NCBI GenBank assembly: GCA_964579305.1
Contig: CAZOGY010000057.1
Location: forward strand, 1-21,755
Source: JBCBWG01 sp964579305
GTDB lineage: Bacteria > Pseudomonadota > Alphaproteobacteria > Rhizobiales > Hyphomicrobiaceae
DNA length: 21,755 bases
Reading direction: 5' to 3'
The notes beneath the pieces were generated by a model. That model had not been told where the DNA came from. It saw only the letters and a list, made by a program, of their open reading frames with translations, and did no database searches. Below, one piece after another: positions 1 through 8,829 of this stretch (position 1 is the stretch's first letter; the number at the start of each line of letters is the position of its first letter). Both the position numbers and the translations under genes were made by a program.

Positions 1-1944
1 TTGCGTCCCGAGTGCCTGGTCGACCGTGACCGTCCCGTCGCCGTTGACCGTGACGGTTGTGCCGGATGCAAGCATGACGACCTGCCCCGCAACCGTAATG
101 TCAACCGGGTTGGCCGGATCGGCCGGGTCGATGATCTGCGAGATCGCGAGCGCATCGCCTTCCGGATCGCTATCGTTATCGCCAACCACGTCGATCGTCT
201 CCGCAACGCCCGGCATAACCCTTGCGGCGTCGTCGGTGGCCGTTGGCACCTGGTTACTGGCGACAGCGATCGTAACCGGGCCAACAAAAACTTGGTCGTT
301 GTTGCCGGTCGACACTTCCAACGCCAACGAGGTGTCACCTGTGCTGATATTCGAAGACAGGTCGAACGTCTCAACGTCGATGCCGAATTGCGGCGTGCCG
401 TTGCCGACACCTGGAGTGTTGCCGCTTCCATCCCAGGCACCAGTGGTTCCAACTGAGGTTCCATTGATCTGAATAGCCTCAGTTACGGATGTCGCAGCAT
501 CTCCCTCATGAACGACAGCCGACAAACGTCCCTGAGCCGCGGTCACGTTTAGGTTGGAAATGTTGACGCTTGTTGAGGCTGTTTGGCCGGCGCCGTCGAA
601 CAGAAGTTCCAGCCCGTCGAGCAGGATCACTTCCTGGTTGCTGGTCAGCGTGCTGTCGTCGTAGACGACGGTAAGCGACCAGCCGGCTGTTACCGTTGCA
701 AAGCTTGCGAATGGACCCGTGTTATCGACTGTCAGTCCGGAAAACGTGTAAACGCCGGCGCCATTAGCCTGAACGAGTGCAGTTACGTCGGCACGCCCGC
801 CGAAGTATCGCTCGGTCGGGTCAAATTGTGCTGTATGTGTATCCTCGGCCGTGAAGGATTGGCCGTTTAAGGTGACAGTATTGTCGATAGTGCTGCCAGA
901 GCCGGTCCAGTACAGGTACGCTGCGACCACGTCGGTACCATTCACCGTCGCGGGAAGAATGAGTTCACCGCTGGATGACGAGGCAAGCCCGGTGGGGTCC
1001 GTTACGTCATCGCCCGTGCGGAGCGACCCGCCCGTCACGGCATAGTCGATCTTGCCTTGGAAGCGGGCGTGTTCGGCAATCTGGTCGAGTGTGCCGCTCC
1101 AGTCCGTTGCCTCGATGCCGTCGGCTTCGACCGTCCCGACTTCGATTTCCAGCTCCCAATCACCACCGAAATCGGCATGCCCCGTATCGTCATCTGAGGC
1201 GGCGACGTCAGCGCCGGTCGCATCGGCAAACAGCGCAACGAAGGCGCGGCCAACGTCGCCGTCCGCAACATCGCAGCCGTAGATCAAGATGTCGGCATCA
1301 TCGCTCAGGGCCGATGCGATGGTGGCAAGCTCATCGGCGTGGATGCCAGCCAACGTGTCTGCCGTGACCGCACTTGCGCCAAGGTTCAACTGACCCGCGG
1401 TGCCGTGCGAAACGATATGGATGGCGTCAATCCCGGATCGCCCGTCCAGATACTCAGCGATTTGCTCAAAGCCGTCGCGGCCGGCTTCGATTAAAACGTA
1501 TTGCGCGCCTTCGCCTGCGGCGGCCATCAATGTTTGCGGATCATCGACCGCGCTATCAATGAAGACGACCGTTTGGCCGCTTTCTTCGGGTTGCGACAAT
1601 GCAGCAACCAGCGCCTCGGCCTCTGCGGTTTCAGCATTGGCGGCATTTTCAGCCTGCGTTGCAGCAGCGGCTTCGGCATCCGCGTCCGCATTGGCGTCCT
1701 GGGCTTCCAGCGCCTGGTCCGCAGTCGCTGCGCCCGCGCCATCAAAAACAATACGCGGCTCTAAAGCGCGATAATCCAACCGCGTGGTCAGTGCACTTGC
1801 ATGTCCTTTTGCATCGGCAAGATTGCCGCGCGCCGACGATCTTAATGCGCGTGCCATCCGCGCAAAAAGACCTCCACCGTTGCGTTCCGCTTGATCTTCG
1901 GCGGCTGGCATTGACGTTTTCGGCTGCGGCGTTTTCTTTGACAT
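1..1944 (-). CDS. Giant surface protein/adhesin, N-terminal part (LEPR motif, DUF4347, repeat domains); cut by window edge
   Basis: An uninterrupted minus-strand frame runs from ATG at 1944 to the window edge (648 residues, no stop). The start is supported by an AAGGAG Shine-Dalgarno (1952-1957) 7 nt upstream. Residues 1-60 are basic and lack a Sec signal. LEPRIVFDGA at 61-70 matches the LEPR-type N-terminal motif of very large type I-like secreted proteins. Residues 72-120 are an Ala/Glu/Asp-rich linker. Residues 126-285 are a DUF4347 domain, with IHIVSHG (H180, G181) and IYGCD (C224). Residues 295-585 are a beta-rich domain with phrases such as AAYLYWTGSG and AGWSLTVVYDD, resembling DUF3344-like surface domains. 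From about 590 a cadherin/Ig-like repeat begins (VPTATDDAA, DNDSDPEGD, GDGTVTV). It lies downstream of a TolC/HlyD/M50 operon and is its likely cargo. Total length and C-terminal secretion signal lie outside the window. Confidence 0.9.
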   Translation of the reverse strand, partial: MSKKTPQPKTSMPAAEDQAERNGGGLFARMARALRSSARGNLADAKGHASALTTRLDYRALEPRIVFDGAGAATADQALEAQDANADADAEAAAATQAENAANAETAEAEALVAALSQPEESGQTVVFIDSAVDDPQTLMAAAGEGAQYVLIEAGRDGFEQIAEYLDGRSGIDAIHIVSHGTAGQLNLGASAVTADTLAGIHADELATIASALSDDADILIYGCDVADGDVGRAFVALFADATGADVAASDDDTGHADFGGDWELEIEVGTVEADGIEATDWSGTLDQIAEHARFQGKIDYAVTGGSLRTGDDVTDPTGLASSSSGELILPATVNGTDVVAAYLYWTGSGSTIDNTVTLNGQSFTAEDTHTAQFDPTERYFGGRADVTALVQANGAGVYTFSGLTVDNTGPFASFATVTAGWSLTVVYDDSTLTSNQEVILLDGLELLFDGAGQTASTSVNISNLNVTAAQGRLSAVVHEGDAATSVTEAIQINGTSVGTTGAWDGSGNTPGVGNGTPQFGIDVETFDLSSNISTGDTSLALEVSTGNNDQVFVGPVTIAVASNQVPTATDDAARVMPGVAETIDVVGDNDSDPEGDALAISQIIDPADPANPVDITVAGQVVMLASGTTVTVNGDGTVTVDQALGTQ

Positions 1945-1968
1945 GCATATGCTCCTTCGAGCAAGATT

Positions 1969-1998
1969 TTATCCGTTAGATGACAAAGTACCATTCAA
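1969..1998 (-). promoter_or_regulatory. Weak candidate promoter for the giant surface protein
   Basis: In the 273-nt gap before the surface-protein gene, the minus strand reads TTGAAT (1993-1998), an 18-nt spacer, then GGATAA (1969-1974), about 25 nt before the ATG. This segment is more AT-rich than its surroundings. The match to a sigma-70 promoter is partial, so this is only a candidate for a cargo-specific promoter. Confidence 0.22.
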
Positions 1999-2108
1999 GA
2001 ATTAATTCGCGCCGAATATTCCGTTGTTTGCGCACGCTGCGATTCGCAACGAATGCAGAAAAGATTTTACTTCAATTTGAAGGAAGCGGCCGGCTGGTTA
2101 TGGCAAAA

Positions 2109-2126
2109 CCGCCAAAATACGGCGCG
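2109..2126 (-). terminator. Weak terminator-like hairpin after the M50-HlyD gene
   Basis: Downstream of the M50-HlyD stop, the minus strand has a short CGCC/GGCG stem with a 7-nt AT-rich loop, followed by GTTTTG. The stem is only about 4 bp, so termination would be weak. It could attenuate read-through from the exporter operon into the surface-protein gene. Confidence 0.22.
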
Positions 2127-2217
2127 TTTGGCACGCAGGCTTCGCATTTCATAGCAGCCGGGAAAGTCAGTTTTCATGTTTTGACAGAGCGGTACGGGCC
2201 AATCGGCGCCGACGCCA

Positions 2218-4368
2218 TCAAAAGCCCATTTCGCGCCTGAGAATGCGCGCCAATTGTCGAAGCCCGACCTCAGCAAAACTCACTGGCGCACCATTTAGAT
2301 GCACAACGCCACGCACAACCGTGGAATGAGAACCCAATCCGCTCGGCACCGAAAGCGCCACGCGATAATGTGCGTCGTTTGGAATAAGCCGGCCGTCAAC
2401 GTCACGCGCGACGGCAATGGAGCCACCAAATTCCTCCGCGAGCGCCTGTTCCGACAGGACCTCAATCGCGTCGACGCCCTCGCCGGTCACCGCCACCTGC
2501 ATGGTGGCTGCCCGCGGATTATCGCTGACGAACCTGCCGCGGGTGCCGATGCCAAGCCGTTCAATATCGCGCGCTTGCACAAAAGCCGTCACGGCGGGCG
2601 CATCCGCGCGACCGATCAGCACAAGCCGTTCGTCGCGCTCAATCATACGGCCCGGGTGCAGGTTCTCCGCCAGCTGAAGGATTTGGCCCGCGGCCCGCGC
2701 CCGCACCGTCAGTGCGCCAATTTCACGTTCAATTGCGGCCAGTTGCCCATCCAACGCGCGCAGCTCTTTGGCAAGAACCAGCGCGTTCGTGCGCTCTTTT
2801 CCATCAGCCCCCATGCGCGCCAAACGAGCCGAAACCAGCGCGCGCTTAATCGTCATGCGATCGCGCTGGACCACGAGATCGGGCGCAGACAACCGCAACA
2901 GGACGTCTCCTTTGGCCACAATCATGCCAGGCCGCGCGGCCACCTCGACGACGCGGGCCGGGCGCGGCGCATGGATTGCGTACCGGTCCGCTGCCGCCAA
3001 TACCGCTGGCGCGACGATCCGGCCCGACCACGGCACAAAGACCAGCGCCGCAAGACCGGCCACGATCGATGCCGTCACCGCCGTCCGGCGACGACGCAGG
3101 ATCTTGGCGCGCATGTCCCACCAAACAGCAAGCTCACGCCAAATCGGCAGTCCGACAAGAAAGACGATCTCGATCACAAATAGCAGAATGCCAAGCAGCT
3201 TGAACGTGTAAGTATAGACGAGAATGGCAATCGCCAGATAAAGCAACAGCCGATAGGCCCAAACGGCATAGGCATAAACAGCAAGCCACCGAACCGCCGT
3301 TGGTCCAAAGGCCTCCGGACACTTTTCGCCAAGACCGAAAAGAACCTCCCGCAGTTGCCAGCGGCCCACGGCGAACGATCGGGTCTGGAGGTTATCGACC
3401 CCGACAAGTTCCGACAGAATATAATAGCCGTCAAAGCGCATGAACGGATTGAGGTTGATCGCAACACTCATGATCCAGCCGGCGGTTGCAAGCAGAAACG
3501 CAACGCTTTTTGCCGACCCATCGGGCAAAAATGCCCAAAGGAATGTGGCGTAACAGGCAATGATCAGCTCAATCGCAATACCGGCACAATCGACTTGCAG
3601 GCGCTTGCGGCGCTCTTTGAACCGCCACGTGTCAGTGACATCCGTATAGAGCAGCGGCGTAAGCACCATGAACGCGACGCCGATCGTGGGAACCATCGCA
3701 CCGTTGCGAACCGCGGTATAAGCGTGCGCCAGCTCATGCAGCATTTTGACCGCAATTAATGCCAGCCCGAGTTGCAGAGCCCCTTCCCACGTAAAAAAAT
3801 ATGAAAACGTCGAAACAAACGCATTCCATTGCCGCGAGACGAGATAAAGCCCTACGACGCCGAAAAACGCCGTTGCCAACACAAACGCCCACGAATAGAC
3901 CGGTGCAACCAGGGGCGCTGTCACCGAAAGAAAGCGTTGCGGCTTGAAAAGCGGCACACGGAAAAAAAGATAGCGGTGCGCAAGTCGAGCCAGCGTCAAA
4001 TGTTCCGCCTTGCGCCGCCGCTCAACATAAACCCGCCAATCGCCCTGGACAGGCGCAATCGTCAATTCGTTGCGTCCGACAAAGGCAATCAACGTTTCGA
4101 TATCGTCAGCGGCAACCGCGAGCCCGTATTCGTGCGCAACATTGGCAATCAGCGCCTCGCGTGATTGCGCCTGCGGCCACAATGTCAAAAGGGCATGCGT
4201 GGTCGCATCGATCCGCAAGAAACGATGCCGCACAGGATCTTCAACGAGATAGCGGTCCGCGTCGCCAGCGCTGCCATAACCCGGCTCGTGCAAACGCAGC
4301 TCCGGCCGCAGCTTTGGCAGTCCGCCCGCGCTTTGCGCACCCGACGCCTGCATCAAAGACCCAGCCAT
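2218..4368 (-). CDS. PqqD-like / M50 site-2-type metalloprotease / HlyD-like adaptor fusion
   Basis: A 716-residue inner-membrane protein. Residues 25-110 look PqqD-like (HRFLRIDATTHALLTLW). Membrane segments begin near 150. The M50 zinc motif HELAH is at 211-215, and the distal ligand motif NPFMRFDG at 307-314 supplies D313, so the active site looks intact. More membrane segments follow to about 450. The C-terminal part (460-716) is HlyD-like: a lipoyl half-motif (465-497), a short helical hairpin (500-550), the second lipoyl half (555-590) and a beta-barrel region. Its start overlaps the GAF-HlyD gene by 16 nt. An alternative ATG at 4353 forms a TGATG stop/start junction and may be the real start. 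Neither has a clear Shine-Dalgarno. Context suggests an inner-membrane component that processes or exports the adjacent surface protein. The substrate is unknown. Confidence 0.9.
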   Translation of the reverse strand: MAGSLMQASGAQSAGGLPKLRPELRLHEPGYGSAGDADRYLVEDPVRHRFLRIDATTHALLTLWPQAQSREALIANVAHEYGLAVAADDIETLIAFVGRNELTIAPVQGDWRVYVERRRKAEHLTLARLAHRYLFFRVPLFKPQRFLSVTAPLVAPVYSWAFVLATAFFGVVGLYLVSRQWNAFVSTFSYFFTWEGALQLGLALIAVKMLHELAHAYTAVRNGAMVPTIGVAFMVLTPLLYTDVTDTWRFKERRKRLQVDCAGIAIELIIACYATFLWAFLPDGSAKSVAFLLATAGWIMSVAINLNPFMRFDGYYILSELVGVDNLQTRSFAVGRWQLREVLFGLGEKCPEAFGPTAVRWLAVYAYAVWAYRLLLYLAIAILVYTYTFKLLGILLFVIEIVFLVGLPIWRELAVWWDMRAKILRRRRTAVTASIVAGLAALVFVPWSGRIVAPAVLAAADRYAIHAPRPARVVEVAARPGMIVAKGDVLLRLSAPDLVVQRDRMTIKRALVSARLARMGADGKERTNALVLAKELRALDGQLAAIEREIGALTVRARAAGQILQLAENLHPGRMIERDERLVLIGRADAPAVTAFVQARDIERLGIGTRGRFVSDNPRAATMQVAVTGEGVDAIEVLSEQALAEEFGGSIAVARDVDGRLIPNDAHYRVALSVPSGLGSHSTVVRGVVHLNGAPVSFAEVGLRQLARILRREMGF

Positions 4369-5843
4369 TGCCGCACCGCAGTGATGGGCCGGCGGAACAG
4401 GTAAAGCCCCAAGGCAACGTCATCACCGAACACCTGAGCGGTGCCGCGCGCGCCAAATCGCGGCAACGCGGCCACGGCGCCATCCCCGCCGGGGACGATC
4501 TCAGCCCAGGCCCGGAAAGACACCGTGTCCCCAGTGTGGGCGCGCGCTTCATAGTCCGCCCGCACAAGCTTGGCTTTGACCGGATTCAATGGATCTGAAT
4601 CCAAATAGAGCCGGACGTCCGCGCCGGTTTCCAAAAGTGCAACATCGCTCACCGGCACGTTCATGTGAACAAAAACTCTTTGCGGATCCGCCAGCTGCAT
4701 CAATCGCTCGCCCGTTTTCACAGGCTTTCCAACCAGATCCTTTTTGTCGGCAAAAACGGCAATGCCATCGCGATCCGCCCGGATATTGGCTTTTGCAAGC
4801 ATGTCGCGCGCAAAATCACGCTCAACCACGCGGACATCGCGCTCAGCTGCGGCGATGGCCAACTCGCGGCGACCATCGAGCGTTGAGAATGATAATTGCG
4901 ACGCACGTTTTAAGCGCGCCTCTGCCACGCGTAGTTCCCGCGCGGCCACGTCGAACTTGTTGCGCAACTCGATATCGTTGAACCTGACAAGCACGTCGCC
5001 TTTCGCAACTTTAGCGTTCGGCTCGACAACCACGGCATCGATAACGCCTGCAATTGGCGCTGCGACCACGACCGGCTCACGCGGGACGATCTCAAACGGC
5101 GCAAGACCAGACATCGGAACGGGAATAAGCATCAATGCGGCGAGGCTTGCCACGGCAGTCAGGCCCCAGAGCCAACGGCGCCCGAACCGGGCCCGCCGCC
5201 CTAACCGGGGATCAAGTGCCTGCCAGGCGTGACCGACGGTGCCCGCGATCCGCTTGGCGATAATCATGTCGGCCTCGCGCCACGCGATCTCACGGGCCAG
5301 CACCAATCCGCCAAACAGCCGGCCCTGGCGTGAGAAAATCGGCACAAAGATAAGCTCGCGCATGGGATAGGTGTCCGCGATCCCACCGTCGCGGGCCCGG
5401 TCCACCAGGCCATCAAGTCGATATTCCCGCGCCCCGCCGCTGCGGCCATCCGCCTGTGCCGCCCGCAACATGGGCCGTGCAATCCGCTCCACCATCTGCA
5501 AAAGCGGTGCCTGGCGGTCGACCTGAGAAATCGATGAGACTGCGCGAACGATCGGCTTCGTGCTGCCGCGCACTGACGCGACCATGAAGACCTGGCGTGC
5601 CCGCGCCAATTGCCGGGCTTCGTTCGCCGCAAGCGCCAACAGTGCATCGACCGTTTCGGCCTCGCGTGCCGCTTGCTCAAACTTCAAAAGCGCGGCCAGT
5701 CCGGCCTTGGCGGCGGCATCGGGTTGGCCGGACGGTGCAATCGAAACCGCGGCGGGAGCTGCCATGTTGGCCTTCGGCAGCGAGGACGGAGCACCAGCAG
5801 GCGCCGATGTCGCGCCCGCTCCAGATTTCACTTGAGCGACCAT
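4353..5843 (-). CDS. GAF-like domain / transmembrane / HlyD-family adaptor fusion
   Basis: A 496-residue protein. Residues 1-45 are a low-complexity Ala/Pro/Ser leader without a signal peptide. Residues 50-205 look like a GAF domain (helical start, then ELIFVPIFSRQGRLFGGLVLAR), predicted cytoplasmic. RRARFGRRW precedes one membrane helix at about 223-243. The periplasmic part is HlyD/membrane-fusion type: a first lipoyl half (VVAAPIAGVIDAVVVEPNAKVAKGDVL is the region 259-286), a helical hairpin (290-345), a second lipoyl half (350-385) and a beta-barrel. It starts 2 nt after the stop of the upstream adaptor gene and overlaps the M50-HlyD gene, so it is part of the operon. A cytoplasmic GAF fused to an adaptor is unusual and could gate export in response to a ligand. 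The ligand is not apparent. Confidence 0.87.
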   Translation of the reverse strand: MVAQVKSGAGATSAPAGAPSSLPKANMAAPAAVSIAPSGQPDAAAKAGLAALLKFEQAAREAETVDALLALAANEARQLARARQVFMVASVRGSTKPIVRAVSSISQVDRQAPLLQMVERIARPMLRAAQADGRSGGAREYRLDGLVDRARDGGIADTYPMRELIFVPIFSRQGRLFGGLVLAREIAWREADMIIAKRIAGTVGHAWQALDPRLGRRARFGRRWLWGLTAVASLAALMLIPVPMSGLAPFEIVPREPVVVAAPIAGVIDAVVVEPNAKVAKGDVLVRFNDIELRNKFDVAARELRVAEARLKRASQLSFSTLDGRRELAIAAAERDVRVVERDFARDMLAKANIRADRDGIAVFADKKDLVGKPVKTGERLMQLADPQRVFVHMNVPVSDVALLETGADVRLYLDSDPLNPVKAKLVRADYEARAHTGDTVSFRAWAEIVPGGDGAVAALPRFGARGTAQVFGDDVALGLYLFRRPITAVRQWLGL

Positions 5844-5845
5844 CG

Positions 5846-6616
5846 CTAGCTTCTCGGTTGCTTAAAGCGCACGGTGCCACTCATGCCGACTTTCAGATCC
5901 ACACGCCTTTGCGTCAGTTCGCCATAGATTTTGACGGTTTGGCTCACCGCATCGACCACCGCGCCAATCCGCATCACCTTGCCAGGCAACGCAGCATTCA
6001 ATTCATCCACTTCAAATGCGAATGTTTGTCCTGGCTTGAGCCACGACAGCCAAGGCGACGGCACGATCATTTCGATTTCGGTATCTTTGTGCGAAACGAT
6101 TTCAAGAAATGGTTTGCCGGGCTCCGGGCGCTCGAACCGTTTCAGCGCAAGCGTAACCACCGATCCGGCAAATGGCGCCTTAATCGTGCACTGCGATAAT
6201 TGGGCCTGCAGCACGTCTTCTTCGGCTTTTGATTTTTCATAGCGCGCTCGCGAAACCTGCAGCTCATGAGAGCCCGTCGCTCCGCGCTTTTGCAGATACG
6301 CATTGCTTTTCAGGTTCAGCGAAGCCTCGCGCGTTACGGCAGCCGCCGCACGCCATTCCGCGACCTGCTTGCGGCAATCAAAAACCACAAGCGTATCGCC
6401 TTCGGCAAAACTCATCCCTTCACGCACGCGGATTTCGCGCGCCGCGACATTCAAGTCCGACGAAAATGCAGCAGCATCCAAAGCCACGACCACCGCGCGC
6501 GGCGACATGTTCATGAAAGCAGTCTTGAGAAGCGTAGGATCTGCGGCATGCCCCGCACTCATGCAAAGGCAAACGGCGACCAAACAACCAAAGACGCGAA
6601 TAGGCAGACGAGACAT
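5846..6616 (-). CDS. Small periplasmic HlyD-family adaptor with signal peptide
   Basis: 256 residues from ATG at 6616, preceded by a GAAGGG Shine-Dalgarno about 7 nt away. The frame is open further upstream, but only this start gives a clean signal peptide (hydrophobic core 8-20, cleavage near GHA/AD at 23-25). The mature part has a first lipoyl half (AREIRVREGMSFAEGDTLVVFDC, ending at C81), a short coiled-coil hairpin (about 82-142), a second lipoyl half starting CTIKAPFAG (143-151) and a barrel region ending VGMSGTVRF. It is shorter than most adaptors and lacks a membrane anchor, so it should be fully periplasmic. It lies 154 nt after the TolC-type gene and 2 nt before the GAF-HlyD gene. 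It probably links the inner-membrane parts to the outer-membrane channel. Confidence 0.88.
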   Translation of the reverse strand: MSRLPIRVFGCLVAVCLCMSAGHAADPTLLKTAFMNMSPRAVVVALDAAAFSSDLNVAAREIRVREGMSFAEGDTLVVFDCRKQVAEWRAAAAVTREASLNLKSNAYLQKRGATGSHELQVSRARYEKSKAEEDVLQAQLSQCTIKAPFAGSVVTLALKRFERPEPGKPFLEIVSHKDTEIEMIVPSPWLSWLKPGQTFAFEVDELNAALPGKVMRIGAVVDAVSQTVKIYGELTQRRVDLKVGMSGTVRFKQPRS

Positions 6617-6770
6617 TTCAGAACCCTTCAGCGCGACGCTTGAAACACGGCGCACGGACGAGTTACACAGACCAACCTTAGCAAACCTTGAAAATTTGGC
6701 AGCACACGCCGCAAAATTGTGGGCAAACGGAACGCCGGCCCACTTTCTTGCGACAAAGAATAACAGAGCA

Positions 6771-8315
6771 TTAAGGGTTGTATTGCGCAGTATGGGCCGC
6801 AGACTTGCGTTTGATACGCCGACGGCCATGCCAGACATTTCGCAGCGTTTTGGAAAGCTCCGACACGGGAAGCTCCGTATCAAACTCGCTCGTATAGGGA
6901 TCGAGCCCCATCGACGCATAAAGATTTGCGTAAGCATTTTGCAGATCGGCATAGGCAATATCGCGCCGCACCTCCGCGACCAAGGTATTCATCTCCTCGC
7001 GGATCAGCGTTTGCTCGCTGATGCGCCCGGCCGCGAATTCAACGCGCATCTTTTCAACCAGGCGCCGCTGGACGTCGAAGTATTCACGCGCGGTGTGCAG
7101 CTCTCGCTGATAATGGCGGAACCGAACGCGTGAGACGTGAACCTGCGTCATGATTGCCATCGTCAAAGCCAGAGCACGCTGGTTCAACAATGCGTCCTGC
7201 CCATCGATCACGCGCCGCTTTGCCGGATACTGCGCAAGGCGCATAAGGTTCCAACTTGCTTTCGCGCCCCAAGACAACCAATCGCTGTTCAACAGAAAAT
7301 CATTGCTGTCGTAATTCGACCCAGCATAAAGTTGAAAGCCAGGGAGAAGTTCCAGCAAAGCCGCGTGCGCTTCCTGAACGTTAATTCGCTTACGGTAAGC
7401 GACATCGCGCAATTCAGGCCGATACAGCGTCGCCGTCCAAATCATATCGGCAATCGAGCCCGGCAGTGTCAGGCGGCGGCCACTTTCCGTCGCATCCTGC
7501 AAACGAAACCGTGTGCCCGGTTTCAAATTCATCAGTGCAGCAAGCTGGGCTTTTGCAATCGTCAAGTTGCGATGCAATTGCTGGATTGTCCGCTTGATCT
7601 CCACCAATTCACGCTCGTACGTGAGCGCGGTGATCGGCGATGTTTCGGCTTCCCCAGATACTTGGCGAGAGCGGTTTAGTGCGGCCTGCGTGCGCGCCTC
7701 CAACCGCTGCAACCGGCGCACCAGCCGTTCGCTTGTCACGGCCCGCCAGTAGGCCGTCCGCACATCTTCAATCACCCGGTTGATGACTTTGCGGCGTGCT
7801 TCGTTCGCAATCAAAACCTTATCTGCGGCTTGACGCGCCCGAACATATGAGAGGCCAAAGTCCAGCACGTGCCAACTGAATTCAACGTCGGCCGTCCGCA
7901 AAAACTTTTCTTGCGACGTATTAAAGTTCTGGAAGGCGCCGACAGGGCCAATTTCACCATTCACGACCTGACGGCTTTGACTTGCCGAAAAGTTGTCGCG
8001 TCGCGCCCAGCCAGAATTGGCAACCGCCGATGGCAGCATGTCGTAGTGCGCCAGACGCAGTTCTTTGACCCTCAGGGCCCGTTGCGCTGCTTCGACCCGG
8101 TGATCGAGATTGTACTTCAGCGCACGCGCCATTGCCTCATAGAGGCCAATTGAACCACGCACGGGCTCTTGTGCGGACGTGACGTCGGCAAGATTGGTGC
8201 GGGCGGCATCTTGCAGGGCAACTTTATCCAGAGGGTTTGGCGTGATTGCACAGCCCCCCACCGCCAAAAGCGCCGCAGCGGTTCCCACCACGATCGATAT
8301 GCGTGCCGCGCCCAT
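6771..8315 (-). CDS. TolC-family outer-membrane efflux lipoprotein
   Basis: 514 residues from ATG at 8315. The frame extends upstream to 8528, but that extension has no plausible start context, and 8315 gives a lipoprotein signal (hydrophobic stretch, then AVGGC with the lipid-modified Cys at 22). The mature chain shows the TolC/OEP pattern of two long helical repeats. The first holds YEAMARALKYNLDHRVEAAQ and a pair of long amphipathic helices ending near ERELVEIKRTIQQLHRNLTI. The second repeat follows the MNLKPG turn and includes YRPELRDVAYRKRINVQEAHAALLELLPG. It is the first gene of the minus-strand exporter operon and is the probable outer-membrane exit duct for the surface protein encoded at its end. 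The start has only a weak upstream purine tract. Confidence 0.9.
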   Translation of the reverse strand: MGAARISIVVGTAAALLAVGGCAITPNPLDKVALQDAARTNLADVTSAQEPVRGSIGLYEAMARALKYNLDHRVEAAQRALRVKELRLAHYDMLPSAVANSGWARRDNFSASQSRQVVNGEIGPVGAFQNFNTSQEKFLRTADVEFSWHVLDFGLSYVRARQAADKVLIANEARRKVINRVIEDVRTAYWRAVTSERLVRRLQRLEARTQAALNRSRQVSGEAETSPITALTYERELVEIKRTIQQLHRNLTIAKAQLAALMNLKPGTRFRLQDATESGRRLTLPGSIADMIWTATLYRPELRDVAYRKRINVQEAHAALLELLPGFQLYAGSNYDSNDFLLNSDWLSWGAKASWNLMRLAQYPAKRRVIDGQDALLNQRALALTMAIMTQVHVSRVRFRHYQRELHTAREYFDVQRRLVEKMRVEFAAGRISEQTLIREEMNTLVAEVRRDIAYADLQNAYANLYASMGLDPYTSEFDTELPVSELSKTLRNVWHGRRRIKRKSAAHTAQYNP

Positions 8316-8829
8316 TGCCTTACCCCGCCAGTCCAGCTGCGAAATCCAATCAGTTGGCTGCCCGACTACCGCAGCCGCCACTGCACACTGAAGACGAAAC
8401 GAGGAACTAAAGACCCAAAACTGTGGATAAGCGAATTCAACTCTGTGGAAGCACGTCGGATAAGCACCAACGCGCCTTGCTCCCGTCCACTGACTGTAGG
8501 TGATTCGCGTTAACGTGCTGCTCAACAATTAGACGCGCGCGGATGATCAATTGCAAAATGCCCCAGCCGTTGCAAAAATACAAAATCGTGTGGACAAAGC
8601 GTGTTGCTGACGGTCAGCATCATATGCGCCGGCTGCCGGACGCCAGTGCACGCGGCGCATTGCGCTTGACCGGCGCCTGACCCGCTCAGCACCCCGGTCG
8701 GCCAAGCAGCGCCGGATGGCTCACCAGGACACCGCACGATCAATTGCGGCCATGGCCATGCAAACCGCGGCCCCCATTCTCGGCATGTTTCCCACGCGAC
8801 AGACGCGAGCCAACGAGGCACAGCAAACC
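8316..8829. other. Divergent intergenic region between the exporter operon and aroQ
   Basis: This 514-nt region must hold the promoters for both divergent units, but no strong sigma-70 pair stands out. It contains a perfect DnaA-box 9-mer, TGTGGATAA (8422-8430). It also contains two copies of TTGCAAAA (8551-8558 and 8570-8577), 19 nt apart start to start. The aroQ frame is open upstream to 8716, but that part reads as low-complexity, non-AroQ sequence and is treated as untranslated. Confidence 0.5.

Noticed and set aside
2299..3183. 294-residue plus-strand open frame
   Set aside because: It is antisense to the M50-HlyD gene and reads as Arg/His/Pro-rich sequence without motifs. The minus-strand frame has clear domains.
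6617..6958. 114-residue N-terminal extension of the small HlyD adaptor
   Set aside because: It overlaps the end of the TolC gene and would hide the signal peptide. The 6616 start has a Shine-Dalgarno.
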